From Planctomycetota bacterium (lineage in GTDB: Bacteria; Planctomycetota; MHYJ01; JACPTZ01): a DNA stretch of 64,000 nt. The notes under the pieces were generated by a model that saw only the letters and a program-made list of their open reading frames with translations, was not told where the DNA came from and did not search any database. The position numbers were made by a program, and so were the translations under genes. Of the stretch, positions 7,351 to 16,595 are shown piece after piece (position 1 is the first letter of the stretch; each line of letters opens with the position of its first letter). Location of the stretch: the NCBI GenBank assembly GCA_016192525.1, contig JACPTZ010000091.1, positions 124,001 through 188,000 on the forward strand. The letters are read 5' to 3'.

Positions 7351-8400
7351 ATGCCCCGCGCCTGCATTCTCGGAACCGGATCGTATCTTCCGCCCCGCGT
7401 CGTCACGAACGACGAGCTCTCGAAGCGCCTCACCACGAGCGACGAGTGGATCCAGCAGCGCTCCGGCGTGCGAGAACGCCGGTATGTGGAGCCGGGCGTC
7501 GGCCCAAGCGATCTCGCGTTCGAGGCCACGAAGCGCGCGCTCGACATGGCGGGGCTCCAACCCTCCGATCTCGACTTCCTCATCCTCGCCACCCAGACCC
7601 CCGAGCACGAGTTCCCCGGCACCGCCTGCTTCCTCCAGAAGAAACTCGGCCACTTCGGCGTGGCCGCCCTCGATGTCCGCGACCAGTGCACGGGGTTCCT
7701 CTACGGCCTCTCGATCGCCGACGCTTACGTGCGACTCGGGATGTACAAGCGCGTCCTCGTGGTCGGCGCGGAGGTCCACTCGACCGGTCTCGAGTTCGCC
7801 GACCGCGGCCGGCACATCACCGTCCTCTTCGGCGATGGGGCGGGGGCCGTGATCGTGGGACCGGCCGACGTGGGGCAGGCGTCCCCGCCTGCCCCCGCTG
7901 GCGCGGGCGGGAACGCCCGCGCCACGAAGGATCGGGGCATCCTCTCAGTCCACCTCCACGCCGACGGGCGGTTCGCGGAGGAACTCTGGGTCCCGGCGCC
8001 GGGCAGCATCTACCCGGGTCGGATCACGCACAAGGAGATCGACGAAGGACTGCACTACCCGGTGATGAACGGCAAGGCGGTCTTCAAGGAGGCGGTCACG
8101 CGGATGATCGAGGTCTCGAAGGAGGCCCTCGGAGCGAACGGCCTCACGCCGGCCGACGTCACGCATTTCGTCCCGCACCAGGCCAACCTCCGGATCAACG
8201 AGATGGTGGCGAAAGACCTCGGCATCCCGCCGGAACGGTGCGACGATTCGATCCGCAAGTACGGCAACTGCGCCGCGGCGAGCGTCCCGATCGCCCTCGA
8301 CGAGCGCGTCCGCTCCGGCGCCGTGAAGCCGGGCGACATCGTGCTCATGTCCACCTTCGCGGCCGGATTCACGTGGGGGTCCGCGGTGGTGAGGTGGTGA
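7351..8400 (+). CDS. fabH: 3-oxoacyl-ACP synthase III (FabH/KASIII)
   Basis: KASIII condenses malonyl-ACP with an acyl-CoA primer to start fatty-acid synthesis in the cytoplasm. The 349-residue protein has the full thiolase-fold set: active-site Cys113 (DQCTGF), His276 (HFVPHQANLRI) and Asn306 (YGNCAAASVP), plus the C-terminal FAAGFTWGSAVVRW. AGGAG lies about 8-10 bases before the ATG. Residues about 174-192 (ASPPAPAGAGGNARAT) form an insertion encoded by a palindromic GC-rich repeat (7869-7926) in a surface loop before DRGILSVHLHADG; normal KASIII enzymes lack it. The catalytic residues are intact, so the enzyme is probably active. A primer-specific KASIII homologue of a secondary pathway cannot be excluded, since no other fab genes are adjacent. 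Confidence 0.92.
   Translation: MPRACILGTGSYLPPRVVTNDELSKRLTTSDEWIQQRSGVRERRYVEPGVGPSDLAFEATKRALDMAGLQPSDLDFLILATQTPEHEFPGTACFLQKKLGHFGVAALDVRDQCTGFLYGLSIADAYVRLGMYKRVLVVGAEVHSTGLEFADRGRHITVLFGDGAGAVIVGPADVGQASPPAPAGAGGNARATKDRGILSVHLHADGRFAEELWVPAPGSIYPGRITHKEIDEGLHYPVMNGKAVFKEAVTRMIEVSKEALGANGLTPADVTHFVPHQANLRINEMVAKDLGIPPERCDDSIRKYGNCAAASVPIALDERVRSGAVKPGDIVLMSTFAAGFTWGSAVVRW
7869..7926. repeat. GC-rich palindromic repeat inserted in frame in fabH
   Basis: Two nested inverted repeats (GGCAGGCG/CGCCTGCC and CGCGGGCG/CGCCCGCG) are bounded by CGTGG and CCACG. The unit adds about 19 codons to fabH without breaking it. A related, shorter unit (ACGGGCGGGCAAGCCGCCCGT) lies just upstream of fabH near 7310-7340. 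Confidence 0.65.
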
Positions 8401-8424
8401 TCGGACCGGACGCGCCGATTGCGT

Positions 8425-8453
8425 TTGACCGCCGCGGGCGATCGCGCTAGACT
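8425..8453 (+). promoter_or_regulatory. Sigma-70-type promoter upstream of the radC fragment
   Basis: TTGACC (8425-8430), 17 bp, TAGACT (8448-8453), followed by an AGGAG Shine-Dalgarno sequence before the ATG at 8478. Confidence 0.6.
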
Positions 8454-8477
8454 CCCTGTTGTCTTCAGGAGCAACGC

Positions 8478-8858
8478 ATGAACCCGCATGCCCAGATGCA
8501 ATCGGAGGCGGCCGCCAAGGGTCCCCGCCCGATGCGAGAGGTCCTTCCCTCCGCGCCGAGGTACTCCCATCCGGGGGAGAAACTCGCGAAGGAGGGGCCG
8601 GAGACGTTGTCGGACGAGGAACTGCTCGCGATCCTCATCTCTTCGGGGGGAAAGGGGAGGAGCGCTGAACAGATCGCCGGGGAGATCGTGCACCGCTTCG
8701 GTTCCATCGAGGGGATGATGAACAAGCCCCTCGAGTGGTTCTACGACTTCAAGGGGATGGGGGACGTCAAGATCATCCGGCTCGCCGCCGCGTTCGAGAT
8801 CGGACGCCGTCTCTGGGGGAGGAAGGCGCCTGCCCACCCGACGAAGACACACCCGTAA
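8478..8858 (+). CDS. radC: RadC N-terminal (UPF0758) domain only; truncated gene
   Basis: The 126 residues match the N-terminal part of RadC-family proteins: PREKL-like start (HPGEKLAKEGPETLSDEELLAILISSGGKG), the helix-hairpin-helix segment (FKGMGDVKIIRLAAAFEIGRR), then a short unrelated tail. Full RadC proteins are about 220 residues and carry a C-terminal MPN/JAB metalloprotease-like domain with an HxHPSG motif. That domain is absent here. The frame ends where the reading frame of the next gene, a DNA methyltransferase, already appears coding, which suggests that arrival of that gene removed the radC 3' half. The promoter and Shine-Dalgarno sequence are intact, so a short DNA-binding protein may still be made. 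Confidence 0.8.
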   Translation: MNPHAQMQSEAAAKGPRPMREVLPSAPRYSHPGEKLAKEGPETLSDEELLAILISSGGKGRSAEQIAGEIVHRFGSIEGMMNKPLEWFYDFKGMGDVKIIRLAAAFEIGRRLWGRKAPAHPTKTHP

Positions 8859-8949
8859 GCTCCCGGAACAACCGGTCCACCTCGCGTCGGGCCTCTCGGC
8901 GGGGATCGAGGAGGCCATCGTTTCGTACCTCCGCGAGATCGATTCGCTC

Positions 8950-11900
8950 GTGACGGAGTCGGCCCGCACCCAGCGGTTCCTCGTCCTGCTGCACTCGCTC
9001 TTCTCCTCGTGCCGACCGGCCTTCATCGAGGAGTATCTCGGCGGGGCCGAACACTACGTCCGGGTCAAACAGAAGGACCTTCTCCTCCGTGGGCGGATCG
9101 ACACGCTCTACGGCAATCTCGTCATTGAATTCGAGCATGCCCTGCCCAAAATGCTCGAAACGGCCAAGGGGCAGTTGGGTCGCTACTTCGCCCTCCTACG
9201 AGCGAGCGCGCAGGATCGGCCGAGAAGTTACATTGGAATCGCGACGGACGGGGTCCGCTTTCACCTGTTCGTTGAGGCTTCAAGCGCGCCGGCGAAGCCC
9301 GAGCCCGAGACTGTCGCCCTGGACGAGGTGGAGCCCGTCGATCTGTCCCGGATGACCGCGGCCGACGTCTACTTCTGGCTCGATCGCCACTTCATGCGGG
9401 AAGCGGGACCGCGGCGCCCGACGGCCGCGGAGTTCGTCCGGGACTTCGGCCCGAAGAGTCCCGCCCTCCGTCTCGCGACGGCCGAGCTGGGCGCCTGCTG
9501 GGGGAACCTCCGGGAGGACGCCGGCATTGGACTCCTCTACGACAACTGGCAGAAGTATCTGCGGATCACCTACGGCGGAATCGTCGCCGATGCGGACCTG
9601 TTCCTGCGCCATACTTATCTGGCCCTCCTTGCCCGGCTCATGGTCTGCGCGAAACTCGCCGGTGCGCGCGGCCTCGAAGGCGCCGACACGGTCGCCTCGA
9701 TCCTCGACGGTTCGTTCTTCGCCAGGCTGGGCATCGAGAACTTCTTCGAGAGCGACTTCTTCGCCTGGCCTGCGAGACCCGCGGCCCGGAACGTCGGCTT
9801 GCGCGTCGCGCGCAAGCTCCTCTCGCAACTCCAGACCTATAACCTGAGGGAACTCGGGGAGGACGTCTTCAAGGCCCTGTACCAGGAGCTGGTGGACCCG
9901 CAGACGCGCCACGATCTCGGCGAGTACTACACCCCGGACTGGCTCGCGGCCGCCATGGTGCGGGAGGGTCTTCGTGACCGCCCCGAGGCCCGGGTGCTGG
10001 ACCCGGCCTGCGGTTCTGGCACCTTCCTGTATCAGACGATCCGACACAAGATCGAGGCGCTTGGAAAGTCGCCGAAGACCCTCAGGCACATCCTCGATTC
10101 GGTCGTGGGCTTCGACATTCATCCGCTCGCCGTCACCATCGCCCGAACGAACTACCTCCTCGCCCTTGGAGAACTGAGCGCGAAACGGACGGGGAGGATC
10201 GACATCCCCGTGTTCATGGCCGATTCGATCCACCTTCCGGAGGAGGAACTCGAGATCCACGCCCAAGGGCTGCCCGTCACCCTTCACGATCGCAAGGTCT
10301 GGCTTCCCAAGGTCGTGGTCGAGAACGTGGAGCAGTACGCCGAGGTCATACATGCCTCCAGCGCCTACGCGGCACAGTTCGAGGGTCAGGACCGGGGCGA
10401 CGCTCGCGCCTTCCTGCGCTTCCTGGAGAGACGAACCTCCCGCGTGGCCGGCGACGCCGCACTCGTGCGGGCATTGACGCTGCTGGCCGACACCCTCCGC
10501 GAACTCCGTCGCGAGAAACACGACAGCATCTGGTCGTTCGTGCTGAGGAATCTCTTCCGCCCGGTCTCGGAGTTTGGCCGTTTCGATCTGGTGCTCGGCA
10601 ACCCTCCCTGGCTGCTCTATCGATTCATCGAGAAGGGCGAATATCAGCAGTTCGTCAAGAAGGCGATCGTCGTCACGTACAAACTCGCGCCGAAGCGGGT
10701 CGAATTGCTCACGGCGATGGAATTGGCGTCGCTCTTCTTCCACCGCGCCGCCGACCTCTATCTGAAGCCTGAGGGGGCGATCGCCTTCGTCATGCCGCGC
10801 GGCATCTTCACGTCGGACCAGCACGAGAACTTCCGGGCGGGTCCCGAAGGGGCGAAAGTCGGAATCACCGGACTCTGGGACCTCCAGGATGTCACCCCGC
10901 TGTTCAAGGTGCCGGCGTGTGTGGCGATCGGGACGCGCGACCGGAAGAACGCCGCGCCCATCCCGGGGTACCGCTTTTCCGGAAGACTCAGCCGCGAAAA
11001 CGCCTCTCTGAACGAGGCGCTCACCTCGCTGCAGATGGAGTCCATCAAATGGCGGCTGAATCGCGTGGGGGGGCGGAGTTTCTTCGCAGATCGGGAGGGC
11101 GCCGGACTGCCCGTTCCGTCCAACGCCTACGCCGGCAAGTTCCGCGAAGGTGCGACGTTGGTGCCGCATAGCCTCCTGTTTGTCGACCTTGTGTCGCACC
11201 CGCGGCTGGGACATGATCCCGAGGCCCCGTCCGTACGGACCTCCGAGCACTCCCGGCACGTGGCGAAAACAGCGTACAAGGATGTCTCGTTGTCCGGACA
11301 GATAGAATCCGAGTTTCTGTGGGCGGCGTACCTGTCCACTGACGTTGTTCCATTCGGAGGTCTCTCGCCGAGGCTTGTAGTTCTTCCAATCGTCAGGCGC
11401 TCAGGGGAGCGTCGCCTGTTGACCTCGGATGAGGCAAGGCGAGAAGGAGCTCCGCACTTGGCCGCCTGGCTGTGCGTGGCGGAGGTGGAGTGGACTCGGA
11501 GGCGCGGCGAGAAAGCAGGGCGCTTGACGCTTCAGAGGAGAATTGACTACGGAAGTGGAGGAGTGAGCAAGCAGGAACGCAGGAAGTACACCGTGGTTTA
11601 CACGCGATCCGCGACAAACCTCTGTGCCTGTGTCCTGCAGGGGAAGGGGGCCATCAAGGTTCGCACCCGAGAGGGGGAGGTATCGACCCAGGGCTTGGTG
11701 ATCGACCAGACGCTGTTCTACCGCGACACTGATGACCGTCAAGAGGCCCAATATCTTGCCGCCGTCATGAACGCGAATTCCCTCGACCTCGCCTTAAAGC
11801 CGCTTCAATCGCGCGGCCAGTGGGGGCCGAGGGACATCTCAGGGAAGGTGCTCGATCTCCCCATCCGCCCGTTCGATCCGGGGAACAAGGACCACCTACG

Positions 11901-12075
11901 GCTCGTCGCCCTCGCCGGGGAGGCCGAGCAGGAGGTCCGCGCGTTCCTGAAGCAGGGACCGTTGCCGAGGAGCATCGGCATGCTTCGCGGACGGGTCCGA
12001 CGGCACATCCGGGACCTACTCGATGAGATCGACAAGATTGCGGCGCCCATGCTGGGGGCTCCCGGGGTCCCGTAG
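8950..12075 (+). CDS. Type IIG-like restriction/modification protein, Eco57I-type N6-adenine methyltransferase
   Basis: The 1041-residue protein combines an N-terminal nuclease-like region (RIDTLYGNLVIEFEHAL, about residues 48-65), a SAM-dependent methyltransferase with motif I DPACGSGTF (about residue 351) and catalytic motif IV NPPW (about residue 552), and a long C-terminal specificity region. Such single-chain enzymes methylate adenine and may cut DNA, protecting the cell from phages. The start is uncertain. The chosen GTG at 8950 has no Shine-Dalgarno sequence, and protein-like sequence (LPEQPVHLASGLSAGIEEA) continues upstream in frame into the 3' end of radC without an ATG, so the N-terminus may be lost. 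About 11150-11760, the likely target-recognition part, is visibly poorer in GC than the rest. Confidence 0.82.
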   Translation: MTESARTQRFLVLLHSLFSSCRPAFIEEYLGGAEHYVRVKQKDLLLRGRIDTLYGNLVIEFEHALPKMLETAKGQLGRYFALLRASAQDRPRSYIGIATDGVRFHLFVEASSAPAKPEPETVALDEVEPVDLSRMTAADVYFWLDRHFMREAGPRRPTAAEFVRDFGPKSPALRLATAELGACWGNLREDAGIGLLYDNWQKYLRITYGGIVADADLFLRHTYLALLARLMVCAKLAGARGLEGADTVASILDGSFFARLGIENFFESDFFAWPARPAARNVGLRVARKLLSQLQTYNLRELGEDVFKALYQELVDPQTRHDLGEYYTPDWLAAAMVREGLRDRPEARVLDPACGSGTFLYQTIRHKIEALGKSPKTLRHILDSVVGFDIHPLAVTIARTNYLLALGELSAKRTGRIDIPVFMADSIHLPEEELEIHAQGLPVTLHDRKVWLPKVVVENVEQYAEVIHASSAYAAQFEGQDRGDARAFLRFLERRTSRVAGDAALVRALTLLADTLRELRREKHDSIWSFVLRNLFRPVSEFGRFDLVLGNPPWLLYRFIEKGEYQQFVKKAIVVTYKLAPKRVELLTAMELASLFFHRAADLYLKPEGAIAFVMPRGIFTSDQHENFRAGPEGAKVGITGLWDLQDVTPLFKVPACVAIGTRDRKNAAPIPGYRFSGRLSRENASLNEALTSLQMESIKWRLNRVGGRSFFADREGAGLPVPSNAYAGKFREGATLVPHSLLFVDLVSHPRLGHDPEAPSVRTSEHSRHVAKTAYKDVSLSGQIESEFLWAAYLSTDVVPFGGLSPRLVVLPIVRRSGERRLLTSDEARREGAPHLAAWLCVAEVEWTRRRGEKAGRLTLQRRIDYGSGGVSKQERRKYTVVYTRSATNLCACVLQGKGAIKVRTREGEVSTQGLVIDQTLFYRDTDDRQEAQYLAAVMNANSLDLALKPLQSRGQWGPRDISGKVLDLPIRPFDPGNKDHLRLVALAGEAEQEVRAFLKQGPLPRSIGMLRGRVRRHIRDLLDEIDKIAAPMLGAPGVP

Positions 12076-12090
12076 GGATAGGGTGGGAAA

Positions 12091-15000
12091 ATGGCACGTG
12101 ACTCGCGCGCCAGCCAGGCCCCCAACATCCTCGCCGGCCTCCTTCTGGCCTTGGTGCTTGCCGGGGCAGGGACCTACATCTCTCTGCGGGAGAGGCCGAC
12201 CCCCTCTCCCTACTCTCCCCACGAGGCGGGGAGGGGTGCAGCGGACGTAACGACCGGAGGCCGGCCCGACCCGAACGAGGATGTCCCGCCGCCTGTCGTC
12301 GCCGAAGACGCCTCCCCCGCCCTGAAATCCCCGAGGTCGCACGACTCCTCGGGCGATCTCCTCCCGCCCGGGGCCGTGCTCCGACTCGGGACGACCCGCC
12401 TGCGCCACGGCAACGCCGTCCGGGCGCTCGCCTTCTCCGCCGACGGGCAGACGCTCTGGTCCGGCGGCACCGACAAGATCGTCTCGCTCTGGGAAGTCGG
12501 GACCGGGCGTGAGCTTCAGCGCCGTCCGAACTGGGCCCCGGTCACCGCGCTCACGCTGCTCCCCGACGGCCGCACGATGGTCTCCTCGGGAGGACAGGAT
12601 GCCGCCTTCCTCTTCCGCGACCTTGCGGGTCGCCCCTTCCTCCGCCTCCTTGCGGGGCGCGGGGTCACCACATCATCGGACTCGTTCGTCCATCCCTTCG
12701 CCGTCTCCCCGGACGGTAAACGGGTCGCCACGATGGGACCGGATGGATCGATTCAGGTCTGGGACGCGGTGACGGGAGAGCCCCTACGGCAGGTCAAGTG
12801 CTCTGAGATGGGGGAATTGCGACCGCCGCTCGAGGGTGATCCGCAAGGAGGAGCAGCCCCCCCGCCGCCCGAACCGGACTTCCTGTTCTTCGCCGACGAT
12901 GTGCGACTCGTCTCGATCTCGAGCGACGGCGACCACCGGCTGTGGAACGCCGCCAAGGGCGCATCGATCACAGACTGGCAGAAGATGGAAGGCGCCCCGA
13001 TCCCGTTCCAGGTCGCTGTCCTGTCGCCGGATGGGCGCCTCCTCGCCATCGCCAACTCGAACGTGATTTCCCTGCGCGATCCCGTGACGGGGAGAGAGGT
13101 CGCACGACTCGATCGCGGGGCCCCGAACGGCCTGGCGTTCTCCGCCGATGGTCACCGGCTGGCGGCCTTTCAGGGCTCCCCCGCGATCCACATCTGGGAC
13201 CTGGAGTCCCGCCGGCGCGTCACTGAGATTGCGGTCCCTTGGGGGACCCCGCCCTGCTCCATCGCACTCTCGCCGGACGGCGCGCTGGTGGCGGGCGGGA
13301 CGTACGAGGGGATGATCCGTCTCTGGGACGCGAAGACCGGCGCGGAACGCACGCGGCACGGGCACGCGGCGTCGGTAATCTCGACCGCCTTCTCTCCGGA
13401 TGGATCGACGATCCTGACCGGCGGCGAGGACGGAATTCGCGAGTGGAATGCCGGGACCGGAGAGGAGCGCGCGGAGCGCCGGATCGGGGGTGAGAGCGCG
13501 GTGCGCGCCAGGTTCCTGCCCGGCGGCGAACGAGTCCTGTTCACGGGGAACGGGCGATTCCGGGTCGTGGAGACGAAATCGCGTACGGAGGTCTGCTCGG
13601 GCGCCATCGTCGCCGGATCGAGATGGAGCTGGACCCCACCGGCCGTCTCCACGGCCGGCGACCGGATCGCCGCTCTGGAGATCGCAGAGGGTGGGCCCGG
13701 CGAATCCCCCCCCATGATCGGAATCTGGGACTTGACGAACGGTGGCAAGATCTGCAGCCTTCCGGCCCCACCGGGCGGGATCACGTCGCTCGCCTTCTCG
13801 CCGGGCGACCGCACCCTCGCCGCGACCCACATAACGCCCTTCGTCGACTCGAAGTCCGAGCGTGTCCAGACTCTTTTCGGCTGGGACCCCGCCACAGGCC
13901 GGGAGCGTTTCCACGTCAGGATCCCTTCGCACTTCGCGTACCAGTTCACGGCTGCCTACTCGCCCAGGGGAACGCTGACGCTGCTCGGCGGATCGAGCGA
14001 GGCCAGGTCGCTCCCGCTCGGAGAACACGGGGTGGCCGCGATCCTCAACTGCGTCCCCGGTTTCCCCGGGCAGTCACAGTACTCGCCCGACGGATCGCTC
14101 TTCGCCTCCACCTGCTGGCGGGACAATCACCGCGTCGACATCTCCGGCGGCGGCCCCGAAGGCCGGGGCGTGACCTTTCGCGACCTTCGCGGATACGTCA
14201 CCGCCATCGGCTTTTCTCCCGACGGCCGGCTTCTGGCGACGGGCCAATCCGACGGAACGGTCCTCCTCTGGGACGTCCGACACCCCGGGACTCCGGAGCG
14301 GGCGCCCCGACCGCCGCCGACCGCCCTGCCGGAACGGGACGATTCTCGTCCCCCCCGCGGATACATGAGTTTCGACGGCCACCTGCGCGGTCGCGGGGTC
14401 CTGACCACTCGCACCCCCGAGGGATCTGCCGTGGCCCGATTCGTCCCCGGCCGAATCGGTCAGGCGCTCCGAATCGAGGGCGGCCGCGAGGCCCGCCCGC
14501 TCGAGTTCGCAGAGGGGGAGTCGCTGCACCTGGGATCGGCGTTCACGGTCGAGTTCTGGTACCGCACCGAGGAGGGCCCCCCCTGGAAGGAGAAGGACCA
14601 CCTCCAGTTCCTGCGCAGCGACCTCTTCTCCTTCGACGTCCGCGACGAGGCCCACGCCCTGCTCTTCTATCACTTCTGGAACTACCAGACGGGCGAGGGC
14701 GGAGGACATGGACAGTTCACCGTGGACGATCGGGCACGTCCTGGAGAGTGGCGGCACGTGGCAATGACGAGCGACGGGTCGAACGGGCCGGAGTCGCTCG
14801 TGCTTTACGTGAACGGGAAGCGGACGAAAGCGACCGGGACCGGCTCCGCGCTACCGGATCATCTCGGCCCGCTGGCGATCGGGCCGTGGGGTCGCGCCGA
14901 CGGCACTCCCCACGCGGCCGCGATCGACGAATTCGCCGTCTACGACTACGCCCGTTCCCCGGGCCAGATCGTGAGTGACGCGGGGCTGGTCGAAGACCCG

Positions 15001-16104
15001 GCGCAGCGCACGGTGGAACGCCCCCCCGCCTTCCCGCTCCCGCCCGCCTCGCCGGAAGCCGAGTCCCCGGAGGAGATCGCCGAGTGGATCCCGCTCCCGG
15101 ATGACCTGAGCGGGATGATCCGGGTGGAGCATCGCGAGGGATTCACCGTCTACCGGTTCGACGGCGACCTGACGAACACGCAGACGATGAGCGTGGCGCT
15201 CGCGGACGGCGCGGTCTGGATTGCGACGAGCCGGGGACTCATCCGGCACGCGGAGAAGGCCGGCACCTGGTCCCTGTTCGGAACGCGCGCGGGTCTCCCG
15301 GCGGAGCGCGTGGACGAGATGGCGGAACTGCGGGGCGACCTCATCGTGGACCTCAGCGAACCGACATCCCCGGGCTTCACGGTGGGGAGGGGCATGTGGA
15401 GGTTCTCGCCCGCGCGCCGCGCCTGCGACCGGATCGGCGATGCGGCGGCGTGGGATTCCGGGATCGTCGGCGACCGGGTGTGGACGGAGGTCGACGGGGA
15501 CGTGATCGCGAACGATCCCGGGGGCGCGGTGCCGGGCCGGTACACCATGGAGAAGAGCGGGATCCTCCACCCGTCGGTCTCTGCGGTCGTGGGGGCGGGG
15601 GACGCGGTGTGGTTCGCCTCGCACGGCGACTACGTCAAAGAGACGAAGGACTTCACCGGCGGAGGGGTGAGCCGGTTCGATCTCGGGACGAGAACGTGGA
15701 GCGGGTTCACGGAGAGGGACGGTCTGGCGCGGTCCTACTGCTCCGATCTCGCGGCAGACGTGCGCGAGGTCTGGGTGGCGCACTGGGACACGGAGCGGGG
15801 GCTGAGCCTCTTCGACACCGCGACGCAGAAGTGGTCGGTCGTTCTGAAGAGCGCGAACGGAGTCTGGGTTGGAGGTCCCCGGGTCGCGCTGGCGGAGGAC
15901 GCGGTCTGGGTGGGGCAGCAGGGCGCCATGGTGCGCCTCGATCGCGCCACTCGCGAGGCGAAGGTCTGGCGCGAGAAGGACGGTCTCCCCGGCTACCTCG
16001 TGAGCGGACTCGCCGTGGCGCCGGACGCGGTCTGGGCGGCGGTCTACGCCTACGGGAACGGCGGGGTGCGAAGCGCGGGGGTGGTGCGGGTGCCGCGGAA
16101 GTGA
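12091..16104 (+). CDS. Giant membrane-anchored WD40 / LamG / propeller protein
   Basis: The 1337-residue protein starts with one N-terminal membrane helix (about residues 13-31), so most of it is probably outside the cytoplasm. Next come many WD40-like repeats (about residues 100-735; lines such as FSPDGRLLATGQSDGTVLLWD) and a LamG/concanavalin-like domain (about residues 755-965; FTVEFWYRTEEG, VLYVNGKR, AIDEFAVYDYARSPGQI). A second propeller with repeated VW-x-GL-like blades fills about residues 1033-1337. No catalytic motif is visible. A scaffolding or carbohydrate/protein-binding role is plausible but unproven. A C/G-tract palindrome (12196-12236) is translated just after the membrane helix. 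It starts 16 bases after the methyltransferase stop with a weak GGGTGGG Shine-Dalgarno sequence. Confidence 0.85.
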   Translation: MARDSRASQAPNILAGLLLALVLAGAGTYISLRERPTPSPYSPHEAGRGAADVTTGGRPDPNEDVPPPVVAEDASPALKSPRSHDSSGDLLPPGAVLRLGTTRLRHGNAVRALAFSADGQTLWSGGTDKIVSLWEVGTGRELQRRPNWAPVTALTLLPDGRTMVSSGGQDAAFLFRDLAGRPFLRLLAGRGVTTSSDSFVHPFAVSPDGKRVATMGPDGSIQVWDAVTGEPLRQVKCSEMGELRPPLEGDPQGGAAPPPPEPDFLFFADDVRLVSISSDGDHRLWNAAKGASITDWQKMEGAPIPFQVAVLSPDGRLLAIANSNVISLRDPVTGREVARLDRGAPNGLAFSADGHRLAAFQGSPAIHIWDLESRRRVTEIAVPWGTPPCSIALSPDGALVAGGTYEGMIRLWDAKTGAERTRHGHAASVISTAFSPDGSTILTGGEDGIREWNAGTGEERAERRIGGESAVRARFLPGGERVLFTGNGRFRVVETKSRTEVCSGAIVAGSRWSWTPPAVSTAGDRIAALEIAEGGPGESPPMIGIWDLTNGGKICSLPAPPGGITSLAFSPGDRTLAATHITPFVDSKSERVQTLFGWDPATGRERFHVRIPSHFAYQFTAAYSPRGTLTLLGGSSEARSLPLGEHGVAAILNCVPGFPGQSQYSPDGSLFASTCWRDNHRVDISGGGPEGRGVTFRDLRGYVTAIGFSPDGRLLATGQSDGTVLLWDVRHPGTPERAPRPPPTALPERDDSRPPRGYMSFDGHLRGRGVLTTRTPEGSAVARFVPGRIGQALRIEGGREARPLEFAEGESLHLGSAFTVEFWYRTEEGPPWKEKDHLQFLRSDLFSFDVRDEAHALLFYHFWNYQTGEGGGHGQFTVDDRARPGEWRHVAMTSDGSNGPESLVLYVNGKRTKATGTGSALPDHLGPLAIGPWGRADGTPHAAAIDEFAVYDYARSPGQIVSDAGLVEDPAQRTVERPPAFPLPPASPEAESPEEIAEWIPLPDDLSGMIRVEHREGFTVYRFDGDLTNTQTMSVALADGAVWIATSRGLIRHAEKAGTWSLFGTRAGLPAERVDEMAELRGDLIVDLSEPTSPGFTVGRGMWRFSPARRACDRIGDAAAWDSGIVGDRVWTEVDGDVIANDPGGAVPGRYTMEKSGILHPSVSAVVGAGDAVWFASHGDYVKETKDFTGGGVSRFDLGTRTWSGFTERDGLARSYCSDLAADVREVWVAHWDTERGLSLFDTATQKWSVVLKSANGVWVGGPRVALAEDAVWVGQQGAMVRLDRATREAKVWREKDGLPGYLVSGLAVAPDAVWAAVYAYGNGGVRSAGVVRVPRK

Positions 16105-16149
16105 CGCCCGTGCGCCCCGGGCATTTCCGGGCTCTCTGTTTCATACGTA

Positions 16150-16263
16150 GTGCCGGAGGCGGTAAGAGGGCTTCCGGAAGATGCCTCCTTCGAGGACGCC
16201 ATGGAACGGCTCCTGTGCACGACGTCTACTTCCGGCTCGAGGGCCGGCGCGCAAGGCCGGGCG
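16150..16263 (+). pseudogene. Joined fragments: antitoxin-like start fused to ATPase winged-helix tail
   Basis: From GTG 16150 the frame reads VPEAVRGLPEDASFEDAMERLL, typical of a small antitoxin that accompanies RelE-type toxins. It then runs into a stretch related, in another frame, to the LHYVYFRLEGQRA end of the winged-helix fragments at 21.6-23.0 kb. It looks like two scraps joined. The rest of 16105-16754 holds a MITE and, on the minus strand at 16275-16470, a protein-like scrap (FWQRWAKELHGSPYFRW) of no recognised family. Confidence 0.45.
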
Positions 16264-16468
16264 AACGCTCAGCATCAGCGGCGGCGCGCAGCACCGTCCG
16301 CTGCATGCTGTTGTTGGGCGGCCGGATCGCCACGAGCAGCTCCAAGCTCGCGAAGAAACTCGGGATCGTAGTCATCTCTGACCCACCTCAGAGTCCAGCG
16401 AAAGTACGGTGAGCCGTGAAGCTCCTTCGCCCATCGCTGCCAAAAGGCCCACTCGTCCTTTGCCACTG

Positions 16469-16595
16469 GGCTCTGTCTGAAAACGTGGGACGTGGCAGGA
16501 AATCGGTAGCACAGGCTTTCGAGCCTGTGCCGCACAGGCTGGAAAGCCTGTGCTACCGGATGTACCGTTCAGATCGCCCGTTTTCAGACAGAGCC
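16469..16595. mobile_element. 127-bp MITE with perfect 17-bp terminal inverted repeats (family R3)
   Basis: The ends are GGCTCTGTCTGAAAACG (16469-16485) and its exact complement (16579-16595). Inside are two nested inverted repeats around GGTAGCACAGGCTTTC and GAAAGCCTGTGCTACC. The internal unit recurs at 21098-21130 and in the glmU 5' region (47188-47212). No target duplication is evident. Confidence 0.75.
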
